DNA from: an uncultured Pseudomonadota bacterium
GTDB taxonomy: Bacteria; Pseudomonadota; Alphaproteobacteria; RF32; CAG-239
NCBI GenBank assembly: GCA_902788365.1
Contig: CADAJN010000007.1
Coordinates: 1 to 64,000 of the forward strand
Direction: 5' to 3'
DNA length: 64,000 bases
Shown here: positions 8,738-16,581 of the stretch, piece after piece
Layout: every line of letters starts with the position of its first letter
How positions within the stretch are numbered: position 1 is the first letter of the stretch
The notes under the pieces: model-generated
The model's database searches: none
Told to the model about the DNA's origin: nothing
The model's input: only the letters and a program-made list of their open reading frames with translations
Made by a program: the position numbers and the translations under genes

Positions 8738-10288
8738 CTATTTTTCGGCCTTATCTTCATCATTAAACCAGTGCTCGCGCGCCAGCATAATAATGTCGTT
8801 AGCTTCCGTTTCAGAAATTGTATTTTCGCCTAACATTTCAATCAATTCATCAGCAGCCAAGTCAGCCAAATCATCAATATTCTTTACGCCTTTTTCCGCC
8901 AACGTCAAAATCATATCCTGATCCAAACCTTGAACGGTTTGCAAACTTGCATCAATTTTGAGTTTTTTGCTCTTAGCGGCAAATTCTTCATTACGTTTAG
9001 CTACAAATTCTTTGGCACGATTTTGCAATTCGGTAGCAATATCTTCGTCAAAGCCTTCAATTTCAGCCAATTCTTTCAAATCCACCAATGCCACTTCATC
9101 AATGGTTGAAAAGCCTTCTGCCACCAACAAATGCGCAATCATGTCATCTACATCCAAAGCTTCCATGAAGCGTTGTGTGCGCACCTTGTTTTCATTTGAA
9201 CGACGTTCTTGTTCTTGTTCTTCGGTCAAAACATCAATATCAGCACCCAAAAGTTGCGAAGCCAGTTTAACATTTTGTCCGCGACGACCAATGGCCAATG
9301 AAAATTGGTCTTCGGCAACCACCGCTTCAATGCGGTTATTTTCTTCATCTAACACAACTTTGGTAACTTCAGCCGGTGCCAAAGCACTGACAATATATTG
9401 CGCCTTGTCTTCGGAATATGGCACAATATCAATTTTTTCACCTTGCAATTCGGTTACTACCGCCTGAACGCGAATACCGCGTAATCCGACGCAAGCGCCC
9501 ACCGGATCCACCGTCTTATCATTTGCACGAACGGCAATTTTGGCTTTAGACCCCGGATCACGCGCCACACCCATAATCTGCACCACGCCGTCATAAATTT
9601 CCGGCACTTCTTGTGTAAACAATTTAGCCATAAATTCCGGACAAGTGCGTGATAAGAAAATTTGCGGTCCTTTCACTTCGCGGCGCACATCTAAAACATA
9701 GGCGCGCACACGATCACCGCTTTTGAATTTTTCTCTCGGAATAATTTCATCATAGCGCAAAATAGCTTCCGTCTTACCAATATCCAAAACAATATTGCTG
9801 ACGAAACCGCGACTATTGAGTTCCACACGTTTAACCGTGCCGTTAATAATGGTGCCGATTTTTTCTTTATATTCTTCATATTGCTTGTTGCGCTCAGCTT
9901 CGCGCACTTTTTGCATAATCACCTGCTTGGCGGTTTGCGCGGCAATACGGCCGAAATCAATCGGCGGCAACGGATCAATAATGAAATCGCCGACTTTTAA
10001 TTTTTTATCATAGTCGTGTGCATCAACCAAGCGAATCTGTGCTGCTTCATTTTCAATCAATGCATCATTAGCCACCACTTCACGATAACGTGACAATGCA
10101 ATTGCACCGGTTTTGCGGTCAATGCGCGCTCTAATGTCGTGTTCCACACCATATTTGGTGCGGCCGGCCTTTTGAATGGCAATTTCCATCGCCGTAAATA
10201 CGTCTTCTTTATCAATATTTTTTTCTCTGGCAACTGCGTCCGCAACGGCAACAATTTCCGGTCTTGGCATATTTTCAAAATTTTCCAT
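8738..10288 (-). CDS. nusA: Transcription termination/antitermination factor NusA
   Basis: A 516-residue factor that binds RNA polymerase and modulates pausing, termination and antitermination. The order of domains is the NusA N-terminal domain (1-125), S1 (about 130-200), two KH domains (about 230-345, including VGACVGLRGIRVQAV and AIGRRGQNVKLAS), and C-terminal helix-hairpin-helix repeats rich in acidic residues. It is followed by YlxR after a 14-bp gap and preceded by rimP. Confidence 0.98.
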   Translation of the reverse strand: MENFENMPRPEIVAVADAVAREKNIDKEDVFTAMEIAIQKAGRTKYGVEHDIRARIDRKTGAIALSRYREVVANDALIENEAAQIRLVDAHDYDKKLKVGDFIIDPLPPIDFGRIAAQTAKQVIMQKVREAERNKQYEEYKEKIGTIINGTVKRVELNSRGFVSNIVLDIGKTEAILRYDEIIPREKFKSGDRVRAYVLDVRREVKGPQIFLSRTCPEFMAKLFTQEVPEIYDGVVQIMGVARDPGSKAKIAVRANDKTVDPVGACVGLRGIRVQAVVTELQGEKIDIVPYSEDKAQYIVSALAPAEVTKVVLDEENNRIEAVVAEDQFSLAIGRRGQNVKLASQLLGADIDVLTEEQEQERRSNENKVRTQRFMEALDVDDMIAHLLVAEGFSTIDEVALVDLKELAEIEGFDEDIATELQNRAKEFVAKRNEEFAAKSKKLKIDASLQTVQGLDQDMILTLAEKGVKNIDDLADLAADELIEMLGENTISETEANDIIMLAREHWFNDEDKAEK

Positions 10289-10312
10289 TTTTTTCGTTCT
10301 CCAATAAAAAAA

Positions 10313-10816
10313 TTAATTTTCGGCCGCAGCTTCATGCGCTGCCATATATTCTTTCCATAACTCGTCGGTAATCACCAATTTAGCTTTGCTGATAAGAGCA
10401 AACGGAATAACATATTCCGCCTCATCCATCTGCAATGTTACATTCTGATTATCGGCGCGCAATAACTTTCCCTTAAAACGTTTTCTGTTTTCCACCTTAT
10501 CTTCGGTTTCCAGCTTAATTTCATAGCCGACATAACGTGCAAAATGCGCCGGCTTTGTCAACGGCCGATCCAGCCCCGGTGAGCTGACTTCAAGCGAATA
10601 TTTATCGGCTATCGGATCTTTTTCATCAAGCATGGTTGACAGCGCCGCACTTACCTTAGCACAATCATCTACCGTCACATCGGTTTTAGTATCCAATGTG
10701 TCAATCATAACCTGCAAAGTCGGATTTGCCTGACCAATGGTTAAGACGCGCACCAACTCAAAGCCTTCGGCCTCCACCACCGGTTCTATCAAATCTTGTA
10801 AATAATGTTTTTGCAT
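10313..10816 (-). CDS. rimP: Ribosome maturation factor RimP
   Basis: A 167-residue factor for 30S assembly and the first gene of the operon. The N-terminal domain carries VVEAEGFELVRV and the conserved DDCAKVSAALSTMLD and YSLEVSSPGLDRPL segments. The C-terminal domain is Sm-like (about 95-155). The gap to nusA is 24 bp. A hairpin with a T tract lies in its leader. Confidence 0.95.
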   Translation of the reverse strand: MQKHYLQDLIEPVVEAEGFELVRVLTIGQANPTLQVMIDTLDTKTDVTVDDCAKVSAALSTMLDEKDPIADKYSLEVSSPGLDRPLTKPAHFARYVGYEIKLETEDKVENRKRFKGKLLRADNQNVTLQMDEAEYVIPFALISKAKLVITDELWKEYMAAHEAAAEN

Positions 10817-10833
10817 CTGTTTTCCTTTAACAA

Positions 10834-10853
10834 AAAAGCGGGGCGTTTCCGCT
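10834..10853 (-). terminator. Possible attenuator hairpin in the rimP leader
   Basis: On the minus strand AGCGG and CCGCT pair around a seven-base loop and are followed by six T, between the predicted promoter and rimP. The stem is only 5 bp, so it would be weak. NusA-operon autoregulation at leader terminators is known in other bacteria; this instance is inferred. Confidence 0.35.
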
Positions 10854-10885
10854 CCACTTTTGATAATATGTTATTGTTGTCAACA

Positions 10886-10913
10886 CTTATAACACAATTT
10901 TTGCGCATGTCCA
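10886..10913 (-). promoter_or_regulatory. Predicted promoter of the rimP operon
   Basis: On the minus strand TGGACA (10908-10913) and TATAAG (10886-10891) are 16 bp apart. The -35 sits in the string AATGCTGGACA, shared with two other promoters in the window (10956 and 53344). Confidence 0.5.
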
Positions 10914-10955
10914 GCATTTTTTTGCATTTTTTCGCTGGTTTTACGCATTTTTTGC

Positions 10956-10984
10956 TGGACAGGTTGACAAAATAGCGCTATATT
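10956..10984 (+). promoter_or_regulatory. Predicted promoter of the small 11.0 kb transcription unit
   Basis: TGGACA (10956-10961) and TATATT (10979-10984) with a 17-bp spacer. It is divergent from the rimP promoter and shares its unusual TGCTGGACA -35 region. Confidence 0.5.
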
Positions 10985-11030
10985 ATGGTTAATTTCTAAT
11001 TTTTATTATATAATTTTAAATGTCACGCTT

Positions 11031-11171
11031 ATGGATACATTCGTGCAAATCGCAGGTTACACTGAGGCAACTTGTGCCCTGTTGTTAATGACCGCCATCG
11101 CCATCGGTTCTTGGTTTTCCAAATCCGATGCCGAACTTGACAAGGACTCCTCTAAAACAGAGCAGGCTTAA
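11031..11171 (+). CDS. Small hypothetical protein, possible membrane peptide
   Basis: A 46-codon frame from ATG 11031 to TAA 11169-11171, with a hydrophobic stretch (CALLLMTAIAIGSWF, about residues 15-29) and a charged C-terminal tail rich in Asp, Lys and Glu. It lies inside a well-bounded unit: a promoter at 10956 and a terminator ending at 11236. A ribosome site is not obvious, so the transcript could instead act as an RNA. No family is recognised. Confidence 0.45.
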   Translation: MDTFVQIAGYTEATCALLLMTAIAIGSWFSKSDAELDKDSSKTEQA

Positions 11172-11181
11172 ATAAAAAAGA

Positions 11182-11236
11182 GGATTGCGTAAGATATGGA
11201 CTTTACCGTGCGTATTTTACCCAATCCCCTTTTTTT
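11182..11236 (+). terminator. Terminator of the small 11.0 kb unit
   Basis: GGATTG and GTAA pair with TTAC and CAATCC around a ~24-nt loop, followed by seven T. Confidence 0.6.
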
Positions 11237-11250
11237 GTGGCTAAATTGCA

Positions 11251-11285
11251 TTAAAAAAAGAGGCTCATGACAGCCTCCTTTTTTA
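11251..11285. terminator. Bidirectional terminator between the 11.0 kb unit and rpsI
   Basis: GAGGCT/AGCCTC around a six-base loop has an A tract on the left and a T tract on the right, so it can stop rplM-rpsI transcription (minus) and any read-through from the plus strand. Confidence 0.8.
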
Positions 11286-11308
11286 TTATTTCTATCAGTC
11301 GTCCAATA

Positions 11309-11800
11309 TTAACGCTTACTGAATTGGTAAGAACGACGAGCTTTCGCTTTACCGTATTTCTTACGTTCAACCACGCGGGCATCACGCACCAGCAAACCGG
11401 CTTGTTTCAAAACTGGACGCAATTCCGGCTCATATTCGTTCAAAGCCTTGGAAATGCCGTGACGAATCGCACCGGCCTGACCGGACAAACCGCCGCCTTT
11501 AACTGTGCAGATAACGTCAAATTCATTTTCGCGGTTAGCAATAACGAACGGTTGGTTAATAACCATTTTCAAAACCGGACGAGCAAAATATGTATCAATG
11601 GATTTATCATTGATGGTGATGCTACCGTGTCCCGGCTTAATCCATACGCGTGCAACGGCATCTTTTCTTTTACCGGTAGCATACGAACGGCCTTGTTTAT
11701 CTTTATTGGCTTTACGCGGTGCCGATGTTTTAGCTTCCGTTTCAACCGCTACGGCAGTTTTAATTTCCTGCAGTGATTCAATTTTTTTCTTAGCCACCAT
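11309..11800 (-). CDS. rpsI: 30S ribosomal protein S9 (uS9)
   Basis: A 163-residue protein with a ~30-residue N-terminal extension ahead of the S9 core ([21 protein letters not shown]). The C-terminus [17 protein letters not shown] carries the conserved basic tail that reaches the P site. It follows rplM with start and stop codons adjacent. N-terminal extensions of S9 are common in alphaproteobacteria. Confidence 0.97.
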   Translation of the reverse strand: MVAKKKIESLQEIKTAVAVETEAKTSAPRKANKDKQGRSYATGKRKDAVARVWIKPGHGSITINDKSIDTYFARPVLKMVINQPFVIANRENEFDVICTVKGGGLSGQAGAIRHGISKALNEYEPELRPVLKQAGLLVRDARVVERKKYGKAKARRSYQFSKR

Positions 11801-12270
11801 TATAAAGCACTCCTTTTATTCTTCGGGTTTTGAGAAGCAATATCCAAAACAATCGGATTTTGCGCAGCATGCGGATGCTCAGTTCCGGCATACACTTTTA
11901 ACTTTGTCATCATTTGGCGACCGAGCGGATTACGCGAAATCATGCGTTCAACCGCTTTTTCAATCACACGTTCCGGAAAACGACCTTCCAAAATTTTGCC
12001 GGCCGTTGTATCTTTAACACTACCGACATAACCGGTGTGTTTATAATAGTGTTTATTAGCCAATTTTTTACCGGTCAAACGCACTTTGTCGGCGTTAATC
12101 ACAACGACATAGTCGCCGCAATCCAAGTTCGGTGCAAAATACGGTTTATTCTTTCCGCGCAAAATCTTAGCAATTTCAGCGGAAAGACGACCTAAAATAA
12201 CGCCTTCGGCATCAACGACATACCATTTTCTTTCAATGTCCGACGGCTTTGTTGCATGTGTAGAAATCAT
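11800..12270 (-). CDS. rplM: 50S ribosomal protein L13 (uL13)
   Basis: A 156-residue protein with the family pattern: [20 protein letters not shown], the [18 protein letters not shown] segment, and [28 protein letters not shown]. It is the first gene of the conserved rplM-rpsI operon, with a clear promoter upstream. Confidence 0.98.
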   Translation of the reverse strand: MISTHATKPSDIERKWYVVDAEGVILGRLSAEIAKILRGKNKPYFAPNLDCGDYVVVINADKVRLTGKKLANKHYYKHTGYVGSVKDTTAGKILEGRFPERVIEKAVERMISRNPLGRQMMTKLKVYAGTEHPHAAQNPIVLDIASQNPKNKRSAL

Positions 12271-12311
12271 TTTATATCTCTTTCTTTAATTAAATTGTTT
12301 AATTCGGTGCT

Positions 12312-12339
12312 AATATAGCGTAATATTTTGACTTGTCAA
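12312..12339 (-). promoter_or_regulatory. Predicted promoter of rplM-rpsI
   Basis: On the minus strand TTGACA (12334-12339) and TATATT (12312-12317) are spaced by 16 bp, about 40 bp ahead of rplM. Confidence 0.65.
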
Positions 12340-12504
12340 CTAAAAAAATGCAATTTTTTCAATATTTTAATATTATGGTATTATAATACCCTATTATTAT
12401 CTTTTTGTAATAGCGCAACTATTTGTAATATTTAATATTTTACCACAAATTAAGATTTGCACCATATATTTAAAGACAAACATTTTATAATGAGGGGAAA
12501 TAAC

Positions 12505-12936
12505 ATGGATGACGCTTATATAAGAACACTTTCGCTTGATGAAAAACTGGCGTTTCTGAAAATATTTTGCAAGCTGATTAAGGCTGATGGCAGCATAGAT
12601 GCCGAAGAAATCAGCTTTTTGAAGTCAATGGCGGCACGTTACGGGGTAGATAACGCCACCATGGTCGGTATCATTAAGTCGGCCGATTCAATAGATTGCA
12701 TGGCCGAAGCGCGCCATATTACGAATCGCCAACATGCTCTAGAGCTGATTAAAGAACTTTGCTTTTTAGCCAATATTGATGACGATTTGGACGATAATGA
12801 GTTAGATATTGTTATTGATGTGGCGCGTGTTATGGGCGTGGAAGATGACCGCGTGGTGCTGATTAACCGCTGGGTATTAGATACTTTAATTTTGAACAAA
12901 ACCGGCAATGTAATTTTGGAGCGCGACAATGGATAG
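12505..12936 (+). CDS. TerB-like tellurite-resistance-fold protein
   Basis: A 143-residue all-helical protein. The start is the ATG at 12505, which has GAGGGG upstream. The segment FLKIFCKLIKADGSIDAEEISFLKSMAARYGV, with its DGxID and EE, is the TerB signature that suggests metal binding, and DDDLDDNELDIVIDVARVMGV repeats it in the second half. TerB proteins occur in membrane-stress and metal-related modules; no ter operon is present here. The stop overlaps the next gene by 8 bp, so the two are translationally coupled. A second TerB-like gene lies at 15277-15720. Confidence 0.75.
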   Translation: MDDAYIRTLSLDEKLAFLKIFCKLIKADGSIDAEEISFLKSMAARYGVDNATMVGIIKSADSIDCMAEARHITNRQHALELIKELCFLANIDDDLDDNELDIVIDVARVMGVEDDRVVLINRWVLDTLILNKTGNVILERDNG

Positions 12937-13255
12937 AGAATCATTAAAGCGCACTCTCAAAGAACAAGCTGTTCCGCTTGATGAGGCGGTGCGGCAAAAA
13001 ATCAACTATTTGCTGAGTGATGATGCGTTTGCACCGGCGCCGGAATCAGAGCCGGTTGTTGACGATAATATGTCTTTTGCCGACGCTTTCGGCAGCGTTC
13101 CGACGCCTGCTCCAACTGCAAAACCGACGCTTTCGCCTTTGCAGGAAAAAGCCGCATCCTTTGCCGAGCACAAACAAAGCATGGCCGAAAAAATTGCTGC
13201 CTTACGCGGCATTTCTGACGTATCAGCCATGTATGCGCGCCACAATAAGCCATAG
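12929..13255 (+). CDS. Hypothetical protein coupled to the TerB-like gene
   Basis: A 108-residue soluble protein with no recognised domain. Its start overlaps the end of the TerB-like gene by 8 bp. Residues 1-30 form a charged helix, 35-75 are Pro/Ala/Asp-rich and likely disordered, and the C-terminal part is helical (AASFAEHKQSMAEKIAALRGI). The coupling suggests it works with the TerB-like protein. Confidence 0.7.
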   Translation: MDRESLKRTLKEQAVPLDEAVRQKINYLLSDDAFAPAPESEPVVDDNMSFADAFGSVPTPAPTAKPTLSPLQEKAASFAEHKQSMAEKIAALRGISDVSAMYARHNKP

Positions 13256-13262
13256 TTTTTGC

Positions 13263-13291
13263 TTGACAAAAAGACATTTCCGACGTATAAT
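13263..13291 (+). promoter_or_regulatory. Perfect-consensus sigma70 promoter
   Basis: TTGACA (13263-13268), a 17-bp spacer and TATAAT (13286-13291) match the textbook consensus exactly. The leader to the next ATG (13416) is about 118 nt long, which is unusual. It contains an 8-codon frame starting MNLLHF near 13336. Confidence 0.75.
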
Positions 13292-13415
13292 TTACTTAAT
13301 TTCTTAAGTATTATGTATGTTGTTATGGTATCATTATGAACCTTCTTCATTTCTCTTTTTAGAGGCATAATACATCTAAATTCGCTAATGTCTAATTTTT
13401 TAAAGTATATGTCCT

Positions 13416-13763
13416 ATGGAGAAATCTAACAATTCCATTCGTGTGATTGCATTTTATGTCGTATCAACCGTGTTTATTGCCTTTATGATGATGACAGCCG
13501 ATGGCAACATGATTCCGTTTCTCAAAGAAGAAGGTCTCATCCAGATGCTGCAGCTCTTCGGCGGATTTGCGGGGATATACGGCGTGATGTGTAAATGCAA
13601 CGGAGCGCATCAAAAAGGCGCATGGTATATCATCGGAGGACTGGCGATTGCCATTTTAGGCAGTTTTGCCACCGCCGGAGCATATTTCTTGCTGATTTTA
13701 ATTACCATGCTCATTGGCGATGACGCATTGTGGAAGAAGTTTGACAGCTTGGCTAAGGAGTAA
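13416..13763 (+). CDS. Small membrane protein of unknown function
   Basis: A 115-residue protein with about three hydrophobic segments (residues 8-26, 44-60 and 70-100), a conserved-looking CKCNGAHQKGAWY in a short loop, and a charged C-terminus. A GGAG sits before the ATG. It is driven by the perfect-consensus promoter at 13263 and followed by a strong terminator, so it is a monocistronic gene. No family is recognised. Confidence 0.7.
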   Translation: MEKSNNSIRVIAFYVVSTVFIAFMMMTADGNMIPFLKEEGLIQMLQLFGGFAGIYGVMCKCNGAHQKGAWYIIGGLAIAILGSFATAGAYFLLILITMLIGDDALWKKFDSLAKE

Positions 13764-13790
13764 ATCCCTTACGCCCTCTGTCACAAAAAA

Positions 13791-13837
13791 AGAAGAACGT
13801 TGTTTTGGACTTAACCTCCAAACAACGTTCTTTTTTT
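13791..13837. terminator. Strong bidirectional terminator
   Basis: AGAACGTTGTTTTGGA pairs with TCCAAACAACGTTCT; A-rich and T-rich flanks on both sides let it serve the convergent genes at 13416 and 13857. Confidence 0.85.
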
Positions 13838-13856
13838 AGTCGCCGACAACCCAAAA

Positions 13857-14426
13857 CTACAGCGTAATCTCAATCATCGGCATCAAACCGAAAGTGCGAT
13901 GCTGATAAAACCACCCCGTTACCGCGCCATACGACAGACTTTGCATCCACACGTTAAACTCTTCGTTAAGCGTTGAGCTCAAAAATGTGTTGTCCGAATG
14001 GTGCAACCCAATCTTGTGCATCGCGGTTAAAAGGGAACCGGCGCAGCGTGCCACATGTTCCAACTCCGTGCGTGTAGGCAAAAAGGCTTCACCGGCTTTC
14101 ACACCTAAACCTTCATATTGCACGCAGAACTTGGCAGCAGACAATTCTAAACCGTAGTGTTCGCCTTCTGCCAACAAAATTGCCGTTGCTTCTTTGCCCG
14201 AGGTAATATGAGCCGTCTGCACCGGTAAACTCCAGTAACAAAAAGGTCTCATTGTCTGCACCGGACACAAGCCCAAAGCCTTGCCCTTTTCCTCGTCAAC
14301 AGAAACCACAATGGAACGCACCTTATTGCGACATATCTCGTCATAAGTAAACGTTCCGTCGCCCAAATCAAATGCGCCTGCCTTGATTTCAGCATAGCTT
14401 AGAAGATTAATTTGATTTTTCAACAT
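13857..14426 (-). CDS. Hypothetical protein with DUF1566-like C-terminal half
   Basis: A 189-residue protein without a signal peptide. The C-terminal half has the pattern of DUF1566/Lcl-type domains: GEAFLPTRTELEHV, a middle segment, FLSSTLNEEFNVWMQSL, then GWFYQHRTFGLMPMIEI (compare the usual LPS..EL, WSSTE, W). Such proteins are frequent in gut bacteria and phages, often near surface structures, and are poorly understood. It stands alone between a terminator and tRNA-Arg. Confidence 0.6.
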   Translation of the reverse strand: MLKNQINLLSYAEIKAGAFDLGDGTFTYDEICRNKVRSIVVSVDEEKGKALGLCPVQTMRPFCYWSLPVQTAHITSGKEATAILLAEGEHYGLELSAAKFCVQYEGLGVKAGEAFLPTRTELEHVARCAGSLLTAMHKIGLHHSDNTFLSSTLNEEFNVWMQSLSYGAVTGWFYQHRTFGLMPMIEITL

Positions 14427-14568
14427 AATTGTAACTTTTAAATTAAAAATAGTAAAAATTATAAAAAGTTAAGTTCTAATATAAATCCGCAAATTCAGGT
14501 GTCAATTGTTTTATAGGCTTTTTGACATAAAAAAGAGAAAATCGGTCAGATTAAATAGTTTTAGAATA

Positions 14569-14599
14569 TAAAAAAATGACCGCAATTATCCGCGATCAT
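14569..14599 (-). terminator. Terminator of tRNA-Arg(CCT)
   Basis: On the minus strand ATGATCGC pairs with GCGGTCAT (one T-G pair) and is followed by six or more T, just downstream of the tRNA. Confidence 0.65.
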
Positions 14600-14608
14600 A
14601 AATAAAAA

Positions 14609-14685
14609 TGGTGCAAGCGGGCGGACTCGAACCGCCTGCCTACTTCTTAGGAGGAAGTCGCTCTATCCTGATGAGCTACGCCTGC
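14609..14685 (-). tRNA. tRNA-Arg(CCT)
   Basis: A complete 77-nt cloverleaf with encoded CCA. The anticodon loop CTCCTAA gives CCT, reading AGG. The acceptor GCAGGCG pairs with CGCTTGC (one G-T), and the T loop GTTCGAGTC is normal. Confidence 0.95.
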
Positions 14686-14773
14686 ACTGCGATTTTTATA
14701 AAATCAAATCCGGCAAATTGCAAGATATTTTTATTGGCGCAACTTCACAGATAATAACACTAATTACAAAAAA

Positions 14774-14906
14774 CATTGGCGCGCTTTTTGTTTTTGCTAT
14801 GCAAAACCGGCGGGACGACTTCGCTAAACACTACGTGTGCGCTTCGTTCTCCTCATTCGTTCGCTTACGTTTACCGGCATACTTTCGTCTGCCTCTCATT
14901 CGTCGT
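14774..14906. repeat. 133-bp tRNA-associated repeat, copy 1
   Basis: This 133-bp unit recurs at 14980-15112 with only two mismatches. It begins with CATTGGCGCGC, in which TGGCGCGC equals the reverse complement of a tRNA-Arg 3' end (GCGCGCCA). The interior has short imperfect palindromes and no plausible gene; overlapping open frames in all phases are artefacts of the composition. Confidence 0.8.
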
Positions 14907-14950
14907 CAAACTCACTCTTGTGCGTTCTCACCCCGTCGGAATACGCCAAC

Positions 14951-14976
14951 AAAAAAACCTCCACAAAGGAGGTTTC
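14951..14976 (-). terminator. Terminator-like hairpin beside repeat copy 2
   Basis: AAACCTCC/GGAGGTTT with a T tract on the minus strand lies 7 bp downstream of the tRNA-like CCA end at 14983. This is the expected layout of a tRNA followed by its terminator. Confidence 0.7.
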
Positions 14977-14979
14977 TTT

Positions 14980-15112
14980 CATTGGCGCGCTTTTTGTTTT
15001 TGCTATGCAAAAACGGCGGGACGACTTCGCTAAACACTACGTGTGCGCTTCGTTCTCCTCATTCGTTCGCTTACGCTTACCGGCATACTTTCGTCTGCCT
15101 CTCATTCGTCGT
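14980..15112. repeat. 133-bp tRNA-associated repeat, copy 2
   Basis: Nearly identical to 14774-14906 (two mismatches). Its right edge abuts a tRNA-Arg(ACG) 5' portion at 15113, and its left edge carries the tRNA acceptor end TGGCGCGC. It therefore seems to occupy the place of the missing T arm. Confidence 0.8.
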
Positions 15113-15160
15113 ACCTTCTGATCCGTAGTCAGATGCTCTATCCAATTAAGCTACGGGCGC
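15113..15160 (-). pseudogene. 5' part of tRNA-Arg(ACG), interrupted by a repeat
   Basis: Reading the minus strand from 15160, the sequence GCGCCCGTAGCTTAATTGGA and the anticodon arm CTGACTACGGATCAG match the first ~48 nt of tRNA-Arg with anticodon ACG. After CAGAAGGT the T arm is missing and is replaced by the 133-bp repeat; the last 8 nt of the acceptor (GCGCGCCA) reappear at 14983-14990. As it stands, the cloverleaf cannot be completed without removal of about 120 nt. Confidence 0.75.
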
Positions 15161-15276
15161 ATCGTTTTTAACATCAATGTTAATATATCAAATATTTTTG
15201 AATTGCAAGCATTATTTTTCGCTTTTTTGCTTTTTTTGGCGTTTTATTATAAAAACAACGTTTTTTCAAAACATTA

Positions 15277-15720
15277 TCAGCATCTTACTTCTTCGGTTTC
15301 CAAAACATCTTGCGCGCGCTTCATAAATTCTATTTCATCTTGCACAAAATTATTGATAACCAATACCACATCATCACTGATATTCAAAATTCGTGCTGCC
15401 GTGCGAATAATCTGAATTTCCTCGTCAACAATAATGCTGTCCACTGAAGCAACAAACCATAAACAATGCACCAAATCAATCGCTATTGACCGCGTTGTAA
15501 TCGGTTTTAAAACTTCATATAAATCATTCAAACTCGTCGGAATAAATAAATTATCCAACTCCGATTTAGGAAGTTCAAAGCCTTCAATTAGATGTTTTAT
15601 GTATTTTTTTTCCAAAAATTGAGGATTTTGATCTACTTTTGCAAGATATAGCACCATTTGCAAATATGCTCGTTTCTGGTGCACCGTCAAATACATTTGA
15701 CCATTATATAAATTATACAT
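15277..15720 (-). CDS. TerB-like all-helical protein
   Basis: A 147-residue protein with two helical repeats resembling TerB: YLQMVLYLAKVDQNPQFLEKKYIKHL and CLWFVASVDSIIVDEEIQIIRTAARILNI. The second repeat keeps the D..I..EE pattern of the 12505-12936 protein; the first has lost most acidic residues. A GGAGGACATC stretch precedes the ATG. It is monocistronic. The function is unknown. Confidence 0.65.
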   Translation of the reverse strand: MYNLYNGQMYLTVHQKRAYLQMVLYLAKVDQNPQFLEKKYIKHLIEGFELPKSELDNLFIPTSLNDLYEVLKPITTRSIAIDLVHCLWFVASVDSIIVDEEIQIIRTAARILNISDDVVLVINNFVQDEIEFMKRAQDVLETEEVRC

Positions 15721-15871
15721 GATGTCCTCCTTTGCCCTCTAGTTTTACATTTATTTCAAAAAACTATCCGGCATTATGTTTTGTATCATAAAGAAGTAAA
15801 ATTTTTTTTAAAATTCTTGACTTTATTTTTTTACATCACAAAATATATCAAAAATATACAGAGAGGTAAGA

Positions 15872-16480
15872 ATGAAAAAGATTGGATTAATCGGTGATAG
15901 TATCGGACAAGGTTTTTGGGATGAAACAGATTTAGGATGGTTTGCTCGTCTTGGTCGCTTAATCAAGCAAAACTGCGGCGCCGATTACATTTTTAATAAT
16001 CTGTCGCAATTCGGTGATAATATTGCAGATGCTTATCATCGCGCCGAAACAGAAGTTTTATCTCGCGCCTTTGACATCATTTTGGTTAATATCGGTATAA
16101 ATGATTTACGCCGCCGTAAAGACAGTGATGAGCAATTAGATTTCTCTGAAGGCGCACGATTGATGTATTGGCATAAACTGCTTGACCTTCTCACCCAAAC
16201 CAATGCTAAAATCATTGTCACCGATTTATTACCGGTTATTGAGGGTTACTATACTCCGGATGCCTCATTGATTCGTCGCAACAGCGATGTTGAACGTTAC
16301 AACGAAATCATCTCAGCTGTTTGCAAAGAACACAATATTGCTTTTTATGCGCGTTATGCTACTTGGCAAAAACTGAATTTGAAGGAACTTTATTTTGATG
16401 CCACACACCCGAATGCTACCGGACATCAGTTACTTGCCGAGCAGACTTTAGCATATTTAAAACAACAAAACTTGCTCTGA
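15872..16480 (+). CDS. SGNH/GDSL-family hydrolase
   Basis: A 202-residue esterase/lipase-type enzyme, apparently cytosolic because no signal peptide is seen. Block I is LIGDSIGQG with the nucleophile at Ser10. The oxyanion glycine lies near SQFGDN, the block III motif GIND follows, and the catalytic Asp and His are in FDATHPNATGH near the C-terminus. The substrate cannot be told. GAGAGG precedes the ATG. Confidence 0.88.
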   Translation: MKKIGLIGDSIGQGFWDETDLGWFARLGRLIKQNCGADYIFNNLSQFGDNIADAYHRAETEVLSRAFDIILVNIGINDLRRRKDSDEQLDFSEGARLMYWHKLLDLLTQTNAKIIVTDLLPVIEGYYTPDASLIRRNSDVERYNEIISAVCKEHNIAFYARYATWQKLNLKELYFDATHPNATGHQLLAEQTLAYLKQQNLL

Positions 16481-16493
16481 TTTTATAAAAATA

Positions 16494-16522
16494 TTGACAA
16501 ATTTTGCCAACCATGATAATTT
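16494..16522 (+). promoter_or_regulatory. Predicted promoter of the amidotransferase gene
   Basis: TTGACA (16494-16499) and TAATTT (16517-16522) with a 17-bp spacer. Confidence 0.6.
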
Positions 16523-16581
16523 GCAAGTAAATTCAAATTATCGTGTTCGTTTACTTTACTATTAATTAAAATCTTCTGTCT

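Noticed and set aside
14718-15128. Overlapping plus-strand open frames around the tRNA-Arg repeats
   Set aside because: They fall inside the 133-bp repeats and the tRNA fragment and repeat the same peptide segments.
14980-15160. Group I intron in tRNA-Arg
   Set aside because: The insertion is at the variable/T-arm region and only ~130 bp long, with no intron core; known tRNA group I introns sit in the anticodon loop.
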